Shown one piece after another: positions 1 through 13,890 of a stretch of 64,000 nt of DNA (within the stretch, counting starts at the first letter, position 1; each line of letters starts with the position of its first letter). Made by a program: the position numbers and the translations under genes. Source of the DNA: Galeopsis tetrahit. Lineage: Eukaryota; Streptophyta; Magnoliopsida; Lamiales; Lamiaceae. The notes beneath the pieces were generated by a model. The model had not been told where the DNA came from. It saw nothing but the letters and a program-made list of their open reading frames with translations, and made no database searches. Where the stretch lies: assembly GCA_963675135.1 (NCBI GenBank), contig OY776125.1, positions 21,874,565 to 21,938,564 on the forward strand, in the 5' to 3' direction.

Positions 1-158
1 TGTCATTGAAGTGAACCCACACATAAAGTCAATTCAATCCATTTCTTCATTTTATACATAAAGGTGGACGAAACTGCCCCTCAAAATCCAACCCATTTAT
101 TCCCTTTCTTAATTTGTGTGCACAATTTAGGGTGCAAATAATAGTGAGACAGAGGAAG
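1..158. mobile_element. Stowaway-type MITE, right part (cut by window edge)
   Basis: The segment ends in a degenerate form of the GGGACGGAGGGAG-type inverted terminus followed by TA. Its interior resembles the right halves of the elements near 3577 and 32034. It lies downstream of SEC3 exon 21, in the next SEC3 intron. The left end is outside the window. Confidence 0.5.
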
Positions 159-285
159 TAACTGGTTAGGGGCCCTTGTGTGACTCCACATGCATAGCTG
201 TTCTTTCATGAAAACGAAAGCTTAAGAGACAATATGCGAGATTGAAGAACAGATATATAATTGTTACACATGAAAGAGTACTTAC

Positions 286-3200
286 ATATAATATAATCGT
301 GCTTATAAAGCGTGTGCATGCTTGTTCATAAGCTTCACTTGCTTGGTGATAAAATTTTGCTAAAGTGGGCACAACATTAGCCAGGTCATACAGACTGCAC
401 ATCCCAATCAGATTGTGAATATAAATAAGAGTAAAAGCCACAAAATAAACATATTAGGTAAAAAGTAAAAACCCAGCAAAATAGTAGACAAAACATAAGG
501 GTTAATTGCATAATAAATCATTACCTTTCCGCACTCCTTCAATCACAACATCAAAAAAAAAAATGCAATTCAACTAAGACTTTTAAAATCTTGCAATTAT
601 ACCATAGGACTAATTTCCAGCAGCTTATGTTGACATGGTAGCTGGAATATTTTGAAAAAAAAAAAACTTTTGTTATTGTTTCAAATTTAATCACAACCTT
701 TTACTTTTTTTTTTTTGCAATTTGACATTCTGCCACGTCACAGGACTTGCCGGAAAATTGTTATGTGAAATTGAAACAACTCAAAAGGTCATGTATCAAA
801 TTGCAAATTTTAAAAGCATATTTTATTTATTTATTTTTATTTTTTTTTGAATTACATTAAATACCCATCCCTTTTCCCCTCCCCATGACTCGAACCCAGG
901 ATCTAAAGCCTAGGTAGTGGTGCTCTAACCACTTGAGCTATCCAACTTCGTCTGCAAATTTTAAAAGCATATGTCGTAATTGAAAAAACAAACGTGAAAA
1001 TATCGTGATTTATATTGCAATTAACCTCATAAATTATGTGACATGAGTGCACTCTGATTCCGATACCTGTTCTGAAATGCCGCATAATTTTCTAAAAGCA
1101 AAATATCTGCATATTTTGGGTCTGCTTGGGCAATTTTGTCCAATGTAACAAACATTACAGTCACCTGCCATATTAAGCTTTCAATTATCTCAGGAAATCC
1201 CAATACATGCATAAACTAGGACAGGATTTTTTTAAATGATGAACATAATACTTAATTAAAACCATCAGACTAAATGAGCTGCTTGGATGCTACTCCAGCA
1301 TGATGTTTACCTCCACTGCACATGATAGAAATTTGAAGGCAGAATAATTTTACTTTATATTTCTTCAACTGTTACGTATGACAAATTCCAATCTTGTTTC
1401 AACTTATTTTCATTTTGATCTTCATTTGATCGGGTATTTGAGTGGCACATATAGGCAAGGTTTTAATTGTGTTCTTCAAAACATTCCTAGATATTTGTCA
1501 CCCTTTTAAGACAATATAATCAGTTTAAATAGTTCCCCTTCATTTACAAATTATAATAGGTTTTAATTTCCTCTTCGTTTACTATTAGATATAAAAGTAA
1601 ACAAAATAGTTGTTTGATTCTTGTGACCCAATCGAATTGTTAATGCATTTGAATTTCAAAAAATGAATGTCAAAAGCTAATCATACAGCCCACTATAAGT
1701 CACTTCTAGAAATTAGGGACAATTATATTTTCTCCGATACAGCTATAGGCAAATAGTAAATCACATATCTGAATCTTGCATCATCTTATTATCATATTGA
1801 TCATCATTTGATATGGTATTTGAATGGCACAGAAATGCAAGGTTTTAATTTTGCTCGTACTGAAAACATTCCTCGAAATTTTACCCACATCATAATAGTT
1901 TAAATTATTCCTCTTCTTTTACAAATTATAATCCTCACTCCATTCAATTTCATTATTCCCATTTTCCTTTTTTTGGTTGTCCAATTTCATTATGCTCCTA
2001 CCCTACTCAAAAATCCAAAACAAACAAGGATTTTAAAACTAGATTTCAAAAACCAGTTTTTAAAAGTCACTTAAAAACCCAAAACAAATATCACCTAAAC
2101 GCTATTAAAGTGGACCAGAGGGAATATTAGATATGATAAAAGCCTCTAGTTCTCAACACAGTTGTTGGATTCTTGAAGCATTAATATAATTGGTGGAGAA
2201 GGTGAATTTCAAAAAAAGAATAGAATATGAGCAGTCACACATCCCACAATAACTCACTTCTCGAAAGGTCGAAATTTGGGGAATATATTTTCTCTCAAAT
2301 ACTTCTATAAACAAATAATTAGAATAGATTAAGCATAATATGTAATGTATCATTGGACGCATAAATGTAAGATTATAGAGGAGATTGGAAAAATGAAGCC
2401 ACCACACATTATTATTATATTTTAAATTAAAAGATGATGTTAAGGGGAGCACTCACAAACTTCGTGTAAGCTTTATCAACCAAATCCCTTGACTGTCCTT
2501 GTATGTACTGCTCCATGCGGGTTGCAAGAGTAGCAAATCTACACCAACAAACCCAACAAACTCACAAAAAAAAAGAATGCAAAAGAAAGCAGCAGAACTG
2601 CACATACTATAAAGAGAAAGATCTAGAAAAATGAATTTCATTACACAAAAAAATTCATTCGATGCCCATATAAAATAAGAAATGTCAAGTTTCAATTTTC
2701 CAAACAAACCATATAACCCATTTTTTGGACTTGGTCTCTTCGTTGTGAATAAAGGTGACAAAATTCATTTGAAGCAATTAACTTCATCCTGACCATCTTC
2801 ATTATGTGAGAAATTTGAAAAAAATAAGTTAACACCATCAAATCCCCATCCAATTGCTAATTATGTGAATTACAAAAGTTTCTGCCTTAAATCTAGTGTT
2901 TGATACTTGAATTAGCTACGTAGTACATAGTTTCTACTTAGATGGTTCCAAACAAACCATATAACCCCATTTTTTGGACTTGGTTCTCTTCGTTTTGAAT
3001 AAAGGTGACAAAATTCATTTGAAGCAATTAACTTCATCCTGACCAATGACCATCTTCATTATGTGAGAAATTTGAAAAAAATAAGTTAACACCATCAAAT
3101 CCCCATCCAATATCATAAGAGTTGTTAGGAACTAGATCACACTCTATTATGCGATCCATAACTTATGCACCGATAATGCTTGATGGATATAAAACATCAT

Positions 3201-6200
3201 AATACCAATAACAAAAAGAAGACCTGATAAAGGCCTTATACCAAATCTTGAAAAGCATCTACAGTTCTACACATATGCAGTACAATTGCTAATTATGTGA
3301 ATTACAAAAGTTTCTGCCTTAAATCTAGTGTTTGATACTTGAATTAGCTACGTAGTACGTAGTTTCTACATAACTTTCACACCCTTAAAATGGAAAATCT
3401 TTTATAAACTTCACCTACACAAGATGTCATTACTTTTTTCCCACACATACATACATGTCAACTCATTTCTTACTTTATACATACAGATTTACAAAATTAG
3501 CCCTCAAAACCATACTCATTATTACACTTAATATGTGTGTCCACCTACATATGAAAGTTATTATGGGACGGAGGGAGTATCATTCTAAAGGAAAATTAAT
3601 ACTCCCTCCCTCCAATTTTATAATGTCCACTTCTCCGGGCACGAGTTTTAATGAATATTGATTAGTTTATGTGTAAAGTAGATAAATTGGGGGTATGATG
3701 GGATGTTGTGGGGTCCATTTATAGATAAAGTGATTGTTTATGAATAAAGTCAATGGCAATTTTTGAGTAAATAAGTGATGGTTGAAGGGTGATAAAGTAG
3801 TGTGAATAGTAAATTTTCCAAATAAGGAATGAGAATAATAAAATTGGACAGCCCAAAAAGGAAAGTGGGAATTATAAAATTGGACGGAGGGAGTAATAAT
3901 TTAAATTTCGTTCAGAAAAGTGAGTCAATCCCAATATCATATACAAAATCATCACCAAAAGCCAGAAATATTTTATTTAAGTCCAAGGTTTTTAGTTCTT
4001 ATACCAATTTTCAGATTCAGTAACAAAAAGTAGTCTTACAATGACCCCTTGGGTTACCTTGATCATCCACCCCTTTAGAATAAAATGCACTGCACTCAAA
4101 GCTGACTACAATTCACAAGCCTCAAACCAAAAAGAATGGCAGATGGGAAATAGTAACACAATTAGGTTGAGTTACCTGGGTATATATGACAAGACGCCCA
4201 CCTGCCGAACATTTCGCTCATTTCTCTCGATCTGGTGAAAAGCTTCATCCACAAACTGAATACATAACATATGTATTAGGTGGATGAAACTAACTGTTAA
4301 AAAAATAAGACTTTGGATCTACCTAAATTTACATAGAATTGTGCATGTTTCCCATATTTCATGAATAGCCTATTTTCTTGGTATCTGTTCCACACATTCT
4401 ATAACACAGCTTTTAAATTTATTCCAAATATTGCCATTAGACATTATTAAAGTGATAGTATCAAGATAACTAAGGATTTGGCAATCTTAAGAAATTCTAT
4501 TAGAATGCGGCAAAGTTGAGTTTGATTATCCTTCTTGTTGATAGTATAGCTTCAGCATCTTGATCCAACAGTGTGGGAAGCTTTTGTTTATTGTTGGAAG
4601 TAGAAATAGCTTCATTTCTATTTTAAGCTTACTTTGAAGCTGCTTCTATCCTTATAAACCCCTCCAAACTCGCCCCACTCTTCATTACAAAATCATACAT
4701 CAGCATACATAACATATGCTTTTTTCCTAATTCAGGAATTTATTTGTCTTACTAGAACATTATAACTTACACGACTGAACTGAGTAGAGATTCGGTTTTC
4801 TAGGTCATCGAGTAAAATACGCACGAACCCTGCTGCATCAGCTTTTTGACCAGAAATATAGCGTTCTGTAATTCCATGCATAGATATACAACGTAGAGGA
4901 TCAATCTTGTATGCCCAGTCCACAACGGCATAGAAATCTTCCTAAAATGTCAACAGGAGGGGGAAGAAAAATGCCAATAAATAATGGGAACTTGAGAGCT
5001 ATATATTAAAGAATAAGCAATTGCAGTTTACAAATCAAGAATACCTGTATCCCATCAAGCAAATCATGAAGTGATTCATTTAATGCCTGCAGATCTGCAG
5101 ATTTTTTACCTACATAATTGTGAAGGGAGGGATGACTATAGTCCAATGGGCTAAAGTAAAAAATTGCAAAGAAAATGAAGATTACCAGCATTGTCATTAT
5201 CATCAATGTCCATGATGCCCAAATCATCATCATCATTATCATCATCAGTGGGTATCGTTTTGTTGCCATTGGCAAGACCGCCAGGAGGAACAAGAGCTGG
5301 GACTTCAAAGCACATGAAGTGTGCAAAGAAAGAACTCTGAGCTCCAGTACAGAATTATTAAAAGCAGGCATCGTTGTCAGGAAGAGAGGAGCAAAAGCAA
5401 ATATAAAAGATTTGAAAGCACATTACCTCATCGACAAGGAGTGGAATAAAAATGGTCAGCATTTTTGCATATGCCTCAGAAACTGTAGATGTATCTGCAC
5501 TACTTGCGCTTTGATTAGAGCCTGTGGAACCATCAAGCCAGACAGTTGGATTCCTTGATGCTTTAGTACTAGCACGAAGTTCGTTTGCAAACTCACGAGC
5601 CTGGGATGGAAATAAGAACCATATAAAAGCACATAACTAAAAGACCGATAAATGAGAGTCATAATTTTAGGAGAGTGGAATATCCATCAAAAATCTATTC
5701 TGAATATTTGAATTATACATGTAGTGAGACTATATGTATAACCATAGTATAAGATTATCATTGTATTCAAGTGAATTTTATATATCCGCTACTGCCTTCA
5801 TGTATGAATGAACAAAACTTATTAAATCCTTCAAGACAACATGCCACTGAAGATGTAAACATGAAACTGATGGAGTCAAAACATCATTTGAGTCCTGACC
5901 TCTCGACGTAGAAGCAAATTCAGAGAGCTGCAATAAGCTTTCCTTAATGGACCCAAGCAATTCTTATCTAGACTCTGCAAAAGAAAAAGAAAAAAAGAGA
6001 AAATAATATAGAATAAATTAAAAGGCAATAAAATCAACAAGAAGTATTAGGAAAAATTTAAGCTCACTAGAATAACTATTAACATCAAACAAGTATTTAA
6101 GCCACAAGTGTCATTGTGGCAAAAGCTGACCTTCAAGTGTTGCAAAAGGCGAGCATATGTCCGGCACTTGTACCTCAAATCAGCATGATCAGGCCTCTTA

Positions 6201-9200
6201 AGTTGTCCACGCTGTTAGACCAAGTGATCAGCAAATATATACAATCCATTATCTTTCAAAGACAAATAATTGTTAATCAACAAGAATATTTGCAATGAGA
6301 TACCTGAGAGAAATAACTCTTATCACTTATCATGAAATCCACCAAACTAGTAAAATAGTTCCGTAGAAACTCAGATGCTCTTTTGACAAAATTGTTCCTC
6401 AACTTTTCAAGTTCTGCCCGCTTCTCTTTAACCTGTTGAACCACCATATCTTGATTAAAACCATACTGAACTTGTAAGAATAAAAATAAACCTAAGCTCA
6501 ACAACTATGAATCCTTTTGGAGCTCCACCAGTTTCAAAAGCTAATGATTAACAGATATGTTCAAATCCAATATCAAGCAATATACCTATTTGAACATATA
6601 ATCTAAAAATAGTTCATCAAAACATTTTGAGGTTACGGCAAATATTGCAAGCTTAAAAATCTCAGAAACAATTCAAACTCCTTCAGATCTAATATGTAAT
6701 GTTATATTATGTAAATAATTACAGTATTTGAGCGGAAAAAAGAAATAAAGAATAAATAAATAAAAACAACAGTAATGGCTGGCAAATAGAAATTTGACCA
6801 AAAAGGTAACAAAATCAAACCAGAAAGTATACATACAGATCTCATGTTTGCATAGGTATGATCCAACTGGGGAACTTCAAGGTTTCTTAAAGCGTTTGCT
6901 AGCCACTCACATGCTTCTATATTCTGAAGCATGCGAGCCTCATCAAATGAACCTCCTGTAAGAGATGTTGCGTACTGCATTTAAAAGGAAACTAAGAAAT
7001 CAAAACCCAAAACTCCCACATGTAGGGAATTGAGTGAATGGGAATAAAAAGTAATTCAAAAATAATAAATCTAACATTCTCGAGTAAAATGCTATTCCAT
7101 AAACATAAAAATCTATGAGGAAAATACCTCAGATGGAATACGTAATCTTTCAAGAAGCTTATCAAGTTCCTCAATTAAAGATTTGTTGTTTACTGACTGC
7201 ATTTCCAACTTGTTATTTCTTGTTTCAATCTGCAACCACAAAAAAAAAAAGAAAAAAAGGGGAAAAAAAAAAGAGCATTTTAGCAAACTAGAGATAAAAT
7301 AAATGATTCAAGTCAAGCCTTAGCAAGTTGTTCCATGAAGAGAAGAATTTTTCTAAGGTTGTGTTTGGATGGAGGGATTTAGGTATGGATTTTAAATCCG
7401 TAATCTAAACCACTCCACTTGTTTGGATCATCAAAAGATTAAATGAATGGATTTCAAATACTTAGCATCTTTTTTTAGTTAAAATTGAGAGGATTTTAAA
7501 TCCTCACTAAAAACATGTCATTTGAAATCCATCTATTTTTAAATCCTTTCATTTGAAATACCTCCTCAAATCAAATCCACTCATTCAAACACAACCTAAA
7601 ATAACTTGAAGAAACAAGATATGAAACAAAGCAAACACATGGATTAGATCAGTTTCAGTTCTACAACTCAACTTAGAATCCAATTACAGCAGTAAATAAC
7701 ATGATATCCAAGTCAGTCACACATATATACTTTCCAGGTCACCTCAATTTTTTTTGGTTTTAATATTTTCACTCTTGGAACCAAACATCACTTGAATATT
7801 CATCACTGAGTAAAATGATAGTTTTTAGAGGTCCATACCGACTCTATGTCCTCCCTCATGTGCCTTAGTTTTATATTGAAAATGCCTAGCCACTCATCCA
7901 TGTCATCTACACAGTTAGTGGCTGACTCAAGTCCCTGTAATACCTGCAGAACAAGAAAATGTGAAGTCATACACACACAAAACAAACAAAAAAGACCTAC
8001 TGAATCTCTATGACTTGCTAGCTTCATGCGTTTTAAGCATAACAAGAGCAGTACTGCGTCTAGAAAGACAGACAGAAGAAGGAGAAGGAGAGATATTTCT
8101 GGCACATAAATTATCATAATGGGAAAGTAACCTCATTTATTAGAGGCTCATTTTCCAAAATTGCATGAACATTTGCTGCTTCTAATGCTTGAAGCTCTCG
8201 CTTCAACCGCTCAGAAAATGCCTCAGCTTCACCAATACCCATGACGTAACTGCAAGTTTGCGATTAAAAATAACATCAGCTAGTGAGAAATCATTTAGCA
8301 TAATAAAATAACATCGGCTGATTCAACCCTATCCAAGTCTCTGCAGGTAAGCAGATAAATAGCAGACCTCATCTTCAACTTATAACTCGTACGACATTGA
8401 TATAATTGGAAGAGTAAATTAAACATATTCCACGTGTTACGCGGTGTGGCTCATAATCCACAAATATATAATATGTAATTCTAGCTTCACCACTTAGTGA
8501 CCTATAATATCATGCCAGAGGATTTAGCACTATAGAGCATGCAGGTGAAGAACGTCCATGAACATCAAATAAGAGGATATAACTGACACAAGATTCCAAA
8601 GTACTCTAGCAGCCAACCATGTCAACAGTGACAAGATGCTCTATGTAATACTAGATTATTGAGTTTACGGTTCTTAGGATTTATAACAGAATGCTGGCTA
8701 ATTTTAAAGGACTTCCTTTCTTGTGCTCAAGTTCTATTATTACATTTTTGTCTCTCCCTTTATAGAGAGGAAACTGAAGGATAACTGCTTCAACTTCATA
8801 AATTAACTTTATAAGCTTATTGCATCTGCAACAAGGATAGTAGATACGTAATGAATGAATGCCTTGGCATTTAATGATTAAAAGTTGTGGTTTCTTCAAA
8901 AAAAAAAGGTCCTGAAGAAAGGATAACTGCTTCAACTTCATAAATTAACTTTATAAGCTTATTGCATATGCAACAAGGATACGTAATGAAATGAATGCCT
9001 TATCATTTAATGATTAAAAGTTGTGGTTTCTTCAAAAAAAAAAAGGCTTCAATTGGTAGACAGTGTTAAATAAAATAAAATAATAAAAAGATAGACTGAC
9101 ATCACTAGACACAGGATTCTTGCCCAAACTATCAAAGAATGAACTTGTTGAGATTTGTTCAATTACATAGAACAACAGAAGTGATAAGAAATGAGGGCAA

Positions 9201-12200
9201 TAAATTAACAAAGGGCTGTTGACTTTCAACTCACACACTTAGAACTCCTTGTCAAATCAGAGAAGGTTCCTTCTTTGACGAAAAGGGAGTATGAGTCGTT
9301 AGGTTTATATAGTATTTTTGTGATAGTTTTCTAATGAAATCAAGTAAAGGTGAAACTTATAACATGCAACTGGTGATTTCAACTGAAAAGAATTTATGTG
9401 AAGCATCAAGTCATTGAACACATGACAGCCTATTTGGAATGTTCAATCTGTAGAAATTTCTTTGGTTGTCTTATTTTATCATGCACTTTAGACTTTAATA
9501 TGAGGTGTCTAATAATTTTCTTAACAAAATCTCTAGATTATAAATGAGAATCCATTTTGCCTGCAATATCATCAATCACAATTCCAACATCTAGAATTAA
9601 ACTAAATTTATATTTCTATTTTCTAAGGGTACAGATGGTGGAATCTCTCCTACCAAGTCCCGAACTTACTGCAAATTAAACCAAATCAACCGTTTGTCAG
9701 TCAAGCAAGATTAACATTCCCTAAAATCATCAATCTTTAATTACTACAGTTGCAATGCCTCCTAAGAAAGTGATACTACAGTTAGTTGGTCTTAGTTCCA
9801 TTTGTATAAACTGCATTACAGGTGAGCTTTATAATATTCTGGACCAGATGCTATAAAATCAGTACTAAGGGAGTATGTTTAATTTCAATTGAAGTACATA
9901 CGTTCCTAAAAGAGCCTCCATGTCCTCTTCCTCCACTTGAGACACAAGTTCTCTTTCTACCGTTACTTTCATGTCGCGTTCTGCAACTGCAGCCATAACA
10001 GGTCCATCTTGAAGGACCCCCGGTTTCTTAGAAATGGCTGGGGTATTTTCCTGCAAAAGACATAAAACAATATCCAAGAACAAAATTAACAGTGGACTTA
10101 TTCCTGAAAAGATCCACATATGCATACACAGGTTCTGATTGGTGCACCTTAGCCCAAAGAGCCATCTCCACAACATCTATGCCAACAACTTTAGGAATAC
10201 GGCCCAACACATCCTTGCATATATTAAAGATGCAAAGCAGAAGACGATTCCTACAATAGGAATAAATAAACCACAAACGAAGACAAAGAAAACCCAAATC
10301 ATATCCAAATAATGGTGGGATGGGAAAAACGGATACACCCATACCTGTCATCAACATTGCGCATGGTCCACTGAGGTGGGGCGACACTCTGACTTCTGAG
10401 GTTATCAAATCCCTTGGTGGCAATGATAAACGTTAGTCACATTCAAAACATAGTTACGCGAGGGACACGACCATGAATATTTAGAAGAAAATTAATCTTA
10501 TGAGGATGCATTAAAGGTTAATCGGCTATACCAGCATAAAAGTACACCCACTCGGATCATTTGTTACAACTTCCACTTTCGATAGATGCTTCAGCTTGTA
10601 TAATTTTGCTGGCTATAAGTCAAGAGGAAAATAAGTATAAATCAATATGTAATTCAACAATGTATAAATAAATAGTTAATGTGCCATGTCTTCAGCTAGT
10701 GTCACGTGCCTAGGTTTATCAGTTTTACATTTTTGAATGTTTATTTTACTATTCTTCAACTCTTGAATGTTTCGGCAGTGCATAGTACTGCAAGGATTCA
10801 ATTTAACACTGATTATGGATTCTTTCAATTTCAACTCCTATTTTCCACTATGGTTGTTAATGGTACATCTATGTTCAATGATACTTTCTTCGTTCCCCAA
10901 ATTCAAACTTACTTTTGTCACAATTGTTATTTCAAAGATTGTGACATCATGTGACTACATATGGACTCATTCTACAGCGAGTCATCTAGAATAAGCAAAC
11001 CATTTATCAAAGTAAAGATAAGTTTTCAACCAAAAACTTTTAACATATCATTTGATTCTTACTTCAAGAACACCTCCAGTTGAGTATTTTAAGACACGAA
11101 GAAGAGCTGTAGTCCTTTGGCCTTTTGCCTTTGCTGCAAGCAACATGTGAAAAAATTGGCCAGATTCATCAATAAAAATAGGTACAGATACAATTGTATC
11201 AAAAGAGTTGCAAATACAATCAAAACAAAGAAAATACAAAAAAAATTAAAAAAATCGCTATATTCCTTAAGATAGAAGGAATGGTTTGATGATGATTACA
11301 TAACATCAGACAAAAAGTTTTCACCTCGTAACAACGATATCTTTTCATTAACTTTTCAAGCAGTATTGAGTGTTTTTAGGCAGGCAAGGGGAAGAAAATC
11401 AGTTCCCTTGGGATCACTAGCAGCAAGAGTGTTTGTGATTCAATTTATTTAGAGATACACTAACAATACTAGCAAGAAACAATGCGATGCAACGGAGCAA
11501 CCAAACGTCTCCCCATTAACCAGTGGAAAATCATATATAGACAACTTTTGTCAAGTCCATCCTAGATTATCAAGCCTATATGCATATAAATGAGAGTCTT
11601 AGCCCACCGAAACAAGGGGAATGGCCCTGCATAACTCCCACGCTGTGCTATTAACAGTTTTTCTATTTAGAATAAAAATACATATATGCAATAGTCACAT
11701 TGCAGAATCACCTTGCTAGCACATTATATCAGACTAAAATGTACAACAAACCTATTCCAGAACCCAATTATATCCATGTAGCTTTGAAGAAGTAAATACA
11801 CTGACGTTGATAGAATTTTTACAGTTACCGGCCTACTGCCACTTGCTACAACTATTTATGCTATGCTAGCTAAGAAACAAAACTTATACAATTAATGGAA
11901 GCCTAACAAGATAGCATTGTTAAATGAACCCTCTAAAACTAAGTATGAAAGTGTAAAGTTGCTTCAATAGCAATTATTTCTAGTAAATCGAGCCCAGTCA
12001 AAAATTCCACAACCCAGACAATCGTGAATTAAGGCCTACGAAAACTTAAGCAGAGCAATCACTTCCAACACCTGTGCCAATAAGTTGTCCCAAGCCGTGC
12101 ACCAACTGTAAATAGATTAACATCTGATATTCAAACGACTCAATTCTAGGTTCAATTTCATATTAAACCACATTCAACTGTAATTTACTTAACAGGACAT

Positions 12201-12446
12201 AATAAAAAAACTAAACGATGCTAATCACCACCACGATCATATAAAGAGAAATTGAAATGCTACCGTACTTGAAATGGCGAGAACACGAGGCTTGGCCATG
12301 TGACCACGTCCTAATTTACTGGATTTGGCCCAGATCCCTCGGCTCTTGGCCACTCTGATCGACATAGTGATCTCTTGCTTGGTGCCCTCGATCGCCGCCG
12401 CACAAGCTCGCCGGAGCTCCTCATCGTCGGCGCTGGACTTTGCCAT
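286..12446 (-). CDS. SEC3A: Exocyst complex component SEC3 (3' end beyond window)
   Basis: SEC3 marks exocytic sites and, within the octameric exocyst, tethers secretory vesicles to the plasma membrane. Twenty-one exons on the minus strand join in frame at GT-AG sites: 12446-12269, 11133-11063, 10612-10532, 10412-10345, 10250-10148, 10050-9902, 8249-8132, 7943-7839, 7229-7128, 6974-6837, 6432-6304, 6211-6131, 5974-5900, 5600-5427, 5336-5186, 5109-5045, 4941-4771, 4255-4176, 2538-2457, 1164-1067 and 394-286. They give 776 codons. The start MAKSSADDEELRRAC, the stretch DDMDEWLGIFNIKLRHMRED and the segment KIDPLRCISMHGITERY match plant SEC3 as I know it. Exons 2-5 are the N-terminal PH-like lipid-binding region, followed by coiled coil and the long C-terminal helical part. 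An acidic Asp-rich run in exon 15 is coded by GAT repeats. Plant SEC3 is about 890 residues, so roughly 110 are missing because the window ends. No disruption is seen. Introns hold many MITEs and local duplications. Confidence 0.96.
499..1027. mobile_element. MULE-type MITE with a SINE inserted (SEC3 intron 20)
   Basis: The ends are inverted copies of GGGTTAATTGCAWWATAAATCA. The same terminus style occurs at 47010-47252 and, more loosely, at 62632-62974. A clean long TSD is not visible; only CATAA is shared by the flanks. A SINE with a perfect 20 bp duplication sits inside at 822-952, so the MITE is older than the SINE. Confidence 0.55.
822..952 (-). mobile_element. tRNA-derived SINE, copy A
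   Basis: Read on the minus strand, the element has the Pol III A-box region GATAGCTCAAGTGGTTAGAG, the B-box GGTTCGAGTCA, then a short body and an A-rich tail. It is flanked by a perfect 20 bp target-site duplication, TGCAAATTTTAAAAGCATAT, at 802-821 and 953-972. It is related to the copies at 13650 and 50988. At about 130 bp including the tail it is unusually short for a SINE. It is not a functional tRNA gene. Confidence 0.88.
1380..2330. repeat. Diverged local duplication in SEC3 intron 19
   Basis: A stretch starting near 1420 (TTTGATCGGGTATTTGAGTGG) recurs diverged near 1805 (TTTGATATGGTATTTGAATGG). The part around 1600-1740 recurs around 2140-2320. The second copy is interrupted by a degenerate Stowaway-type MITE at about 1933-2123. 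This is an old tandem duplication of roughly 385 bp, plus the later insertion. Confidence 0.6.
2699..3370. repeat. Tandem duplication in SEC3 intron 18, one copy with a 170 bp extra segment
   Basis: Block A at 2699-2855 is repeated nearly identically at 2948-3110. Block B at 2851-2937 is repeated at 3283-3370. In the first copy A and B are contiguous. In the second they are separated by about 172 bp at 3111-3282 with no counterpart in the first. Identity is high, so the event is recent. Confidence 0.85.
3440..3577. mobile_element. Stowaway-type MITE remnant
   Basis: The right terminus GGGACGGAGGGAG followed by TA is intact at 3577. The left inverted terminus is missing. The interior resembles the right half of the complete element at 31752-32034. 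Confidence 0.55.
3602..3893. mobile_element. Stowaway-type MITE (SEC3 intron 18)
   Basis: The left end CTCCCTCCCTCCAATTTTAT and the right end ATAAAATTGGACGGAGGGAG are inverted repeats flanked by TA on both sides, as expected for a Tc1/mariner-derived MITE. It is the same family as the element at 21546-21838, which lies in the opposite orientation. Confidence 0.8.
7357..7596. mobile_element. Tourist-type MITE (PIF/Harbinger), SEC3 intron 8
   Basis: The termini GGTTGTGTTTGGATGG and CATTCAAACACAACC are inverted and flanked by the 3 bp duplication TAA. Length is 240 bp with no coding capacity. It lies between SEC3 exons 8 and 9 and disturbs no splice site. Confidence 0.8.
8779..9045. repeat. 142 bp tandem duplication in SEC3 intron 6
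   Basis: A unit beginning GGATAACTGCTTCAACTTC at 8779 is repeated from 8921, including its A-run ending. The copies differ by a few substitutions and a small indel. The duplication is wholly intronic. Confidence 0.85.
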
Positions 12447-13649
12447 TCTTCCTCAAGCTCTGAGAAAATGATTTGGTTGGGGTTTCCAGTTACAGAAAAG
12501 GTGCAGTGAAAATCCGAGGAAAGAAAACCAACAGTAAATAACCAAGTCAGCCAAAGTCAAAATGATACGCAAGTGTGAGGGGAGATGATATATGAAATGA
12601 GCCCACGAATAAAAGATGAAGAGGCGCGACACTTATGCAATTGAAAACACGCTTTTTAAAATGAAAGCAACTTGTCCTTTGTTCCTCAAAAAAATTAAAA
12701 ACATTCGATAAGAAATCTTCTTTTAATTAAAAAAATGTGATATTTAAAGAGAGAAGTATCAAAAGCAGTGTCCCACATTCCTCAGTTAATAAATTTAATT
12801 ATTTGAGAGATGGATAAAGTTTTTTTCCCTTTGTATTTTCAAAAGGACAGTCACAAATTTTTAAAAGTTATTAGTATCACTCCATCTCAAGATTGATATG
12901 ATATAGAGTGTTACAAATGATTTCGTGTTTTCGATTGTGATGCAAACTTGCGCCTCAACAACACTCATTGAGTTACATTTGGATTTATATTGTTTAGTTG
13001 TTATGAAAATTGATCAATTTTGTTGTTTTTTAAGGAAAGGTGTGTGAAGTTGAGAAAATTGTACAAAAAATTAAGACTATAATTTGAAGATGGTTATCTT
13101 CAAAGGATTCGATGATTTGTAATGTTTCTTTTCATGGGTGGTTTTTAGATCCTAGGAAGACTATAGAAGTTTTGTGTTTTGTTGTATATAGTTTTGTATG
13201 AAATATCTATGGTGCCTAAAATTTGTGATTGAATAAAAGCTTATTTTTTATTAATAAAAAATAAAGATAAAGTGACACTTAATTAAAATGAGTGACATAT
13301 ACTCCAGCACTTAAAGAACAGTTAACAACAGCAACAAGTGACACTTGAATTGACACTCATTTGAAAGTTATGCAAGTCTAGTAAAATGAAAATTTGGGGT
13401 ACAGTTATTGAAAATTTTACATTTTTTTCTTAGGTAAAAAATATGTTTCAAAAAAATCTTGATAATTAAAATTGTACTCATACTCTCAAATTTAATATCT
13501 TTCGTACCCCTAAATTCTAAATTTTGGATCCGTCGTTGATTACAATAAGTTTCACCGTAATTGACATTCACTCAAAAGTTGTTAATAACTAGTTTGTCAG
13601 GTGAATTCCCCTCAACTGAATAATTGTAAATAAAAATCTAAATCAAGAA

Positions 13650-13763
13650 GACAGAGTGGGATAGCTCAAGTGGTTAGAGCATCACTACCTAGGCCTTAGG
13701 TGGGTTCGAGTCATGGGGAGGGGAGGGTATTTAACTTCCATAAAATAAAAAAAAAAAAAAAAA
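13650..13763 (+). mobile_element. tRNA-derived SINE, copy B
   Basis: The element has the same A-box, the same GGTTCGAGTCATGGGG B-box region and the same short body as the copies at 822 and 50988, and it ends in a run of about 17 A. A target-site duplication is not evident, so this copy may be older or its flank rearranged. Confidence 0.85.
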
Positions 13764-13822
13764 TTGTCTATACAATTTAGCTTAAACTTATTATAATGTG
13801 TTATCAACACATACTTGTTCAT

Positions 13823-13890
13823 GTAGTAACACGTACTTATTCTTAATCTTATTTATGTAGTAACACGTACTTATTCTTAATCTTATTTAT
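13823..13890. repeat. 34 bp perfect tandem repeat, two copies
   Basis: A unit starting GTAGTAACACGTACTTATTC occurs twice head to tail without mismatch (13823-13856 and 13857-13890). Confidence 0.9.

Noticed and set aside
5175..5558. 127-codon open frame on the plus strand
   Set aside because: It is antisense to SEC3 exons 14 and 15, with Ile runs produced by the GAT repeats of the real acidic stretch.
13660..13732. Possible tRNA gene
   Set aside because: It has A- and B-boxes but no cloverleaf arms, and it is followed by a SINE body and A-tail. Two related copies are flanked by target-site duplications.
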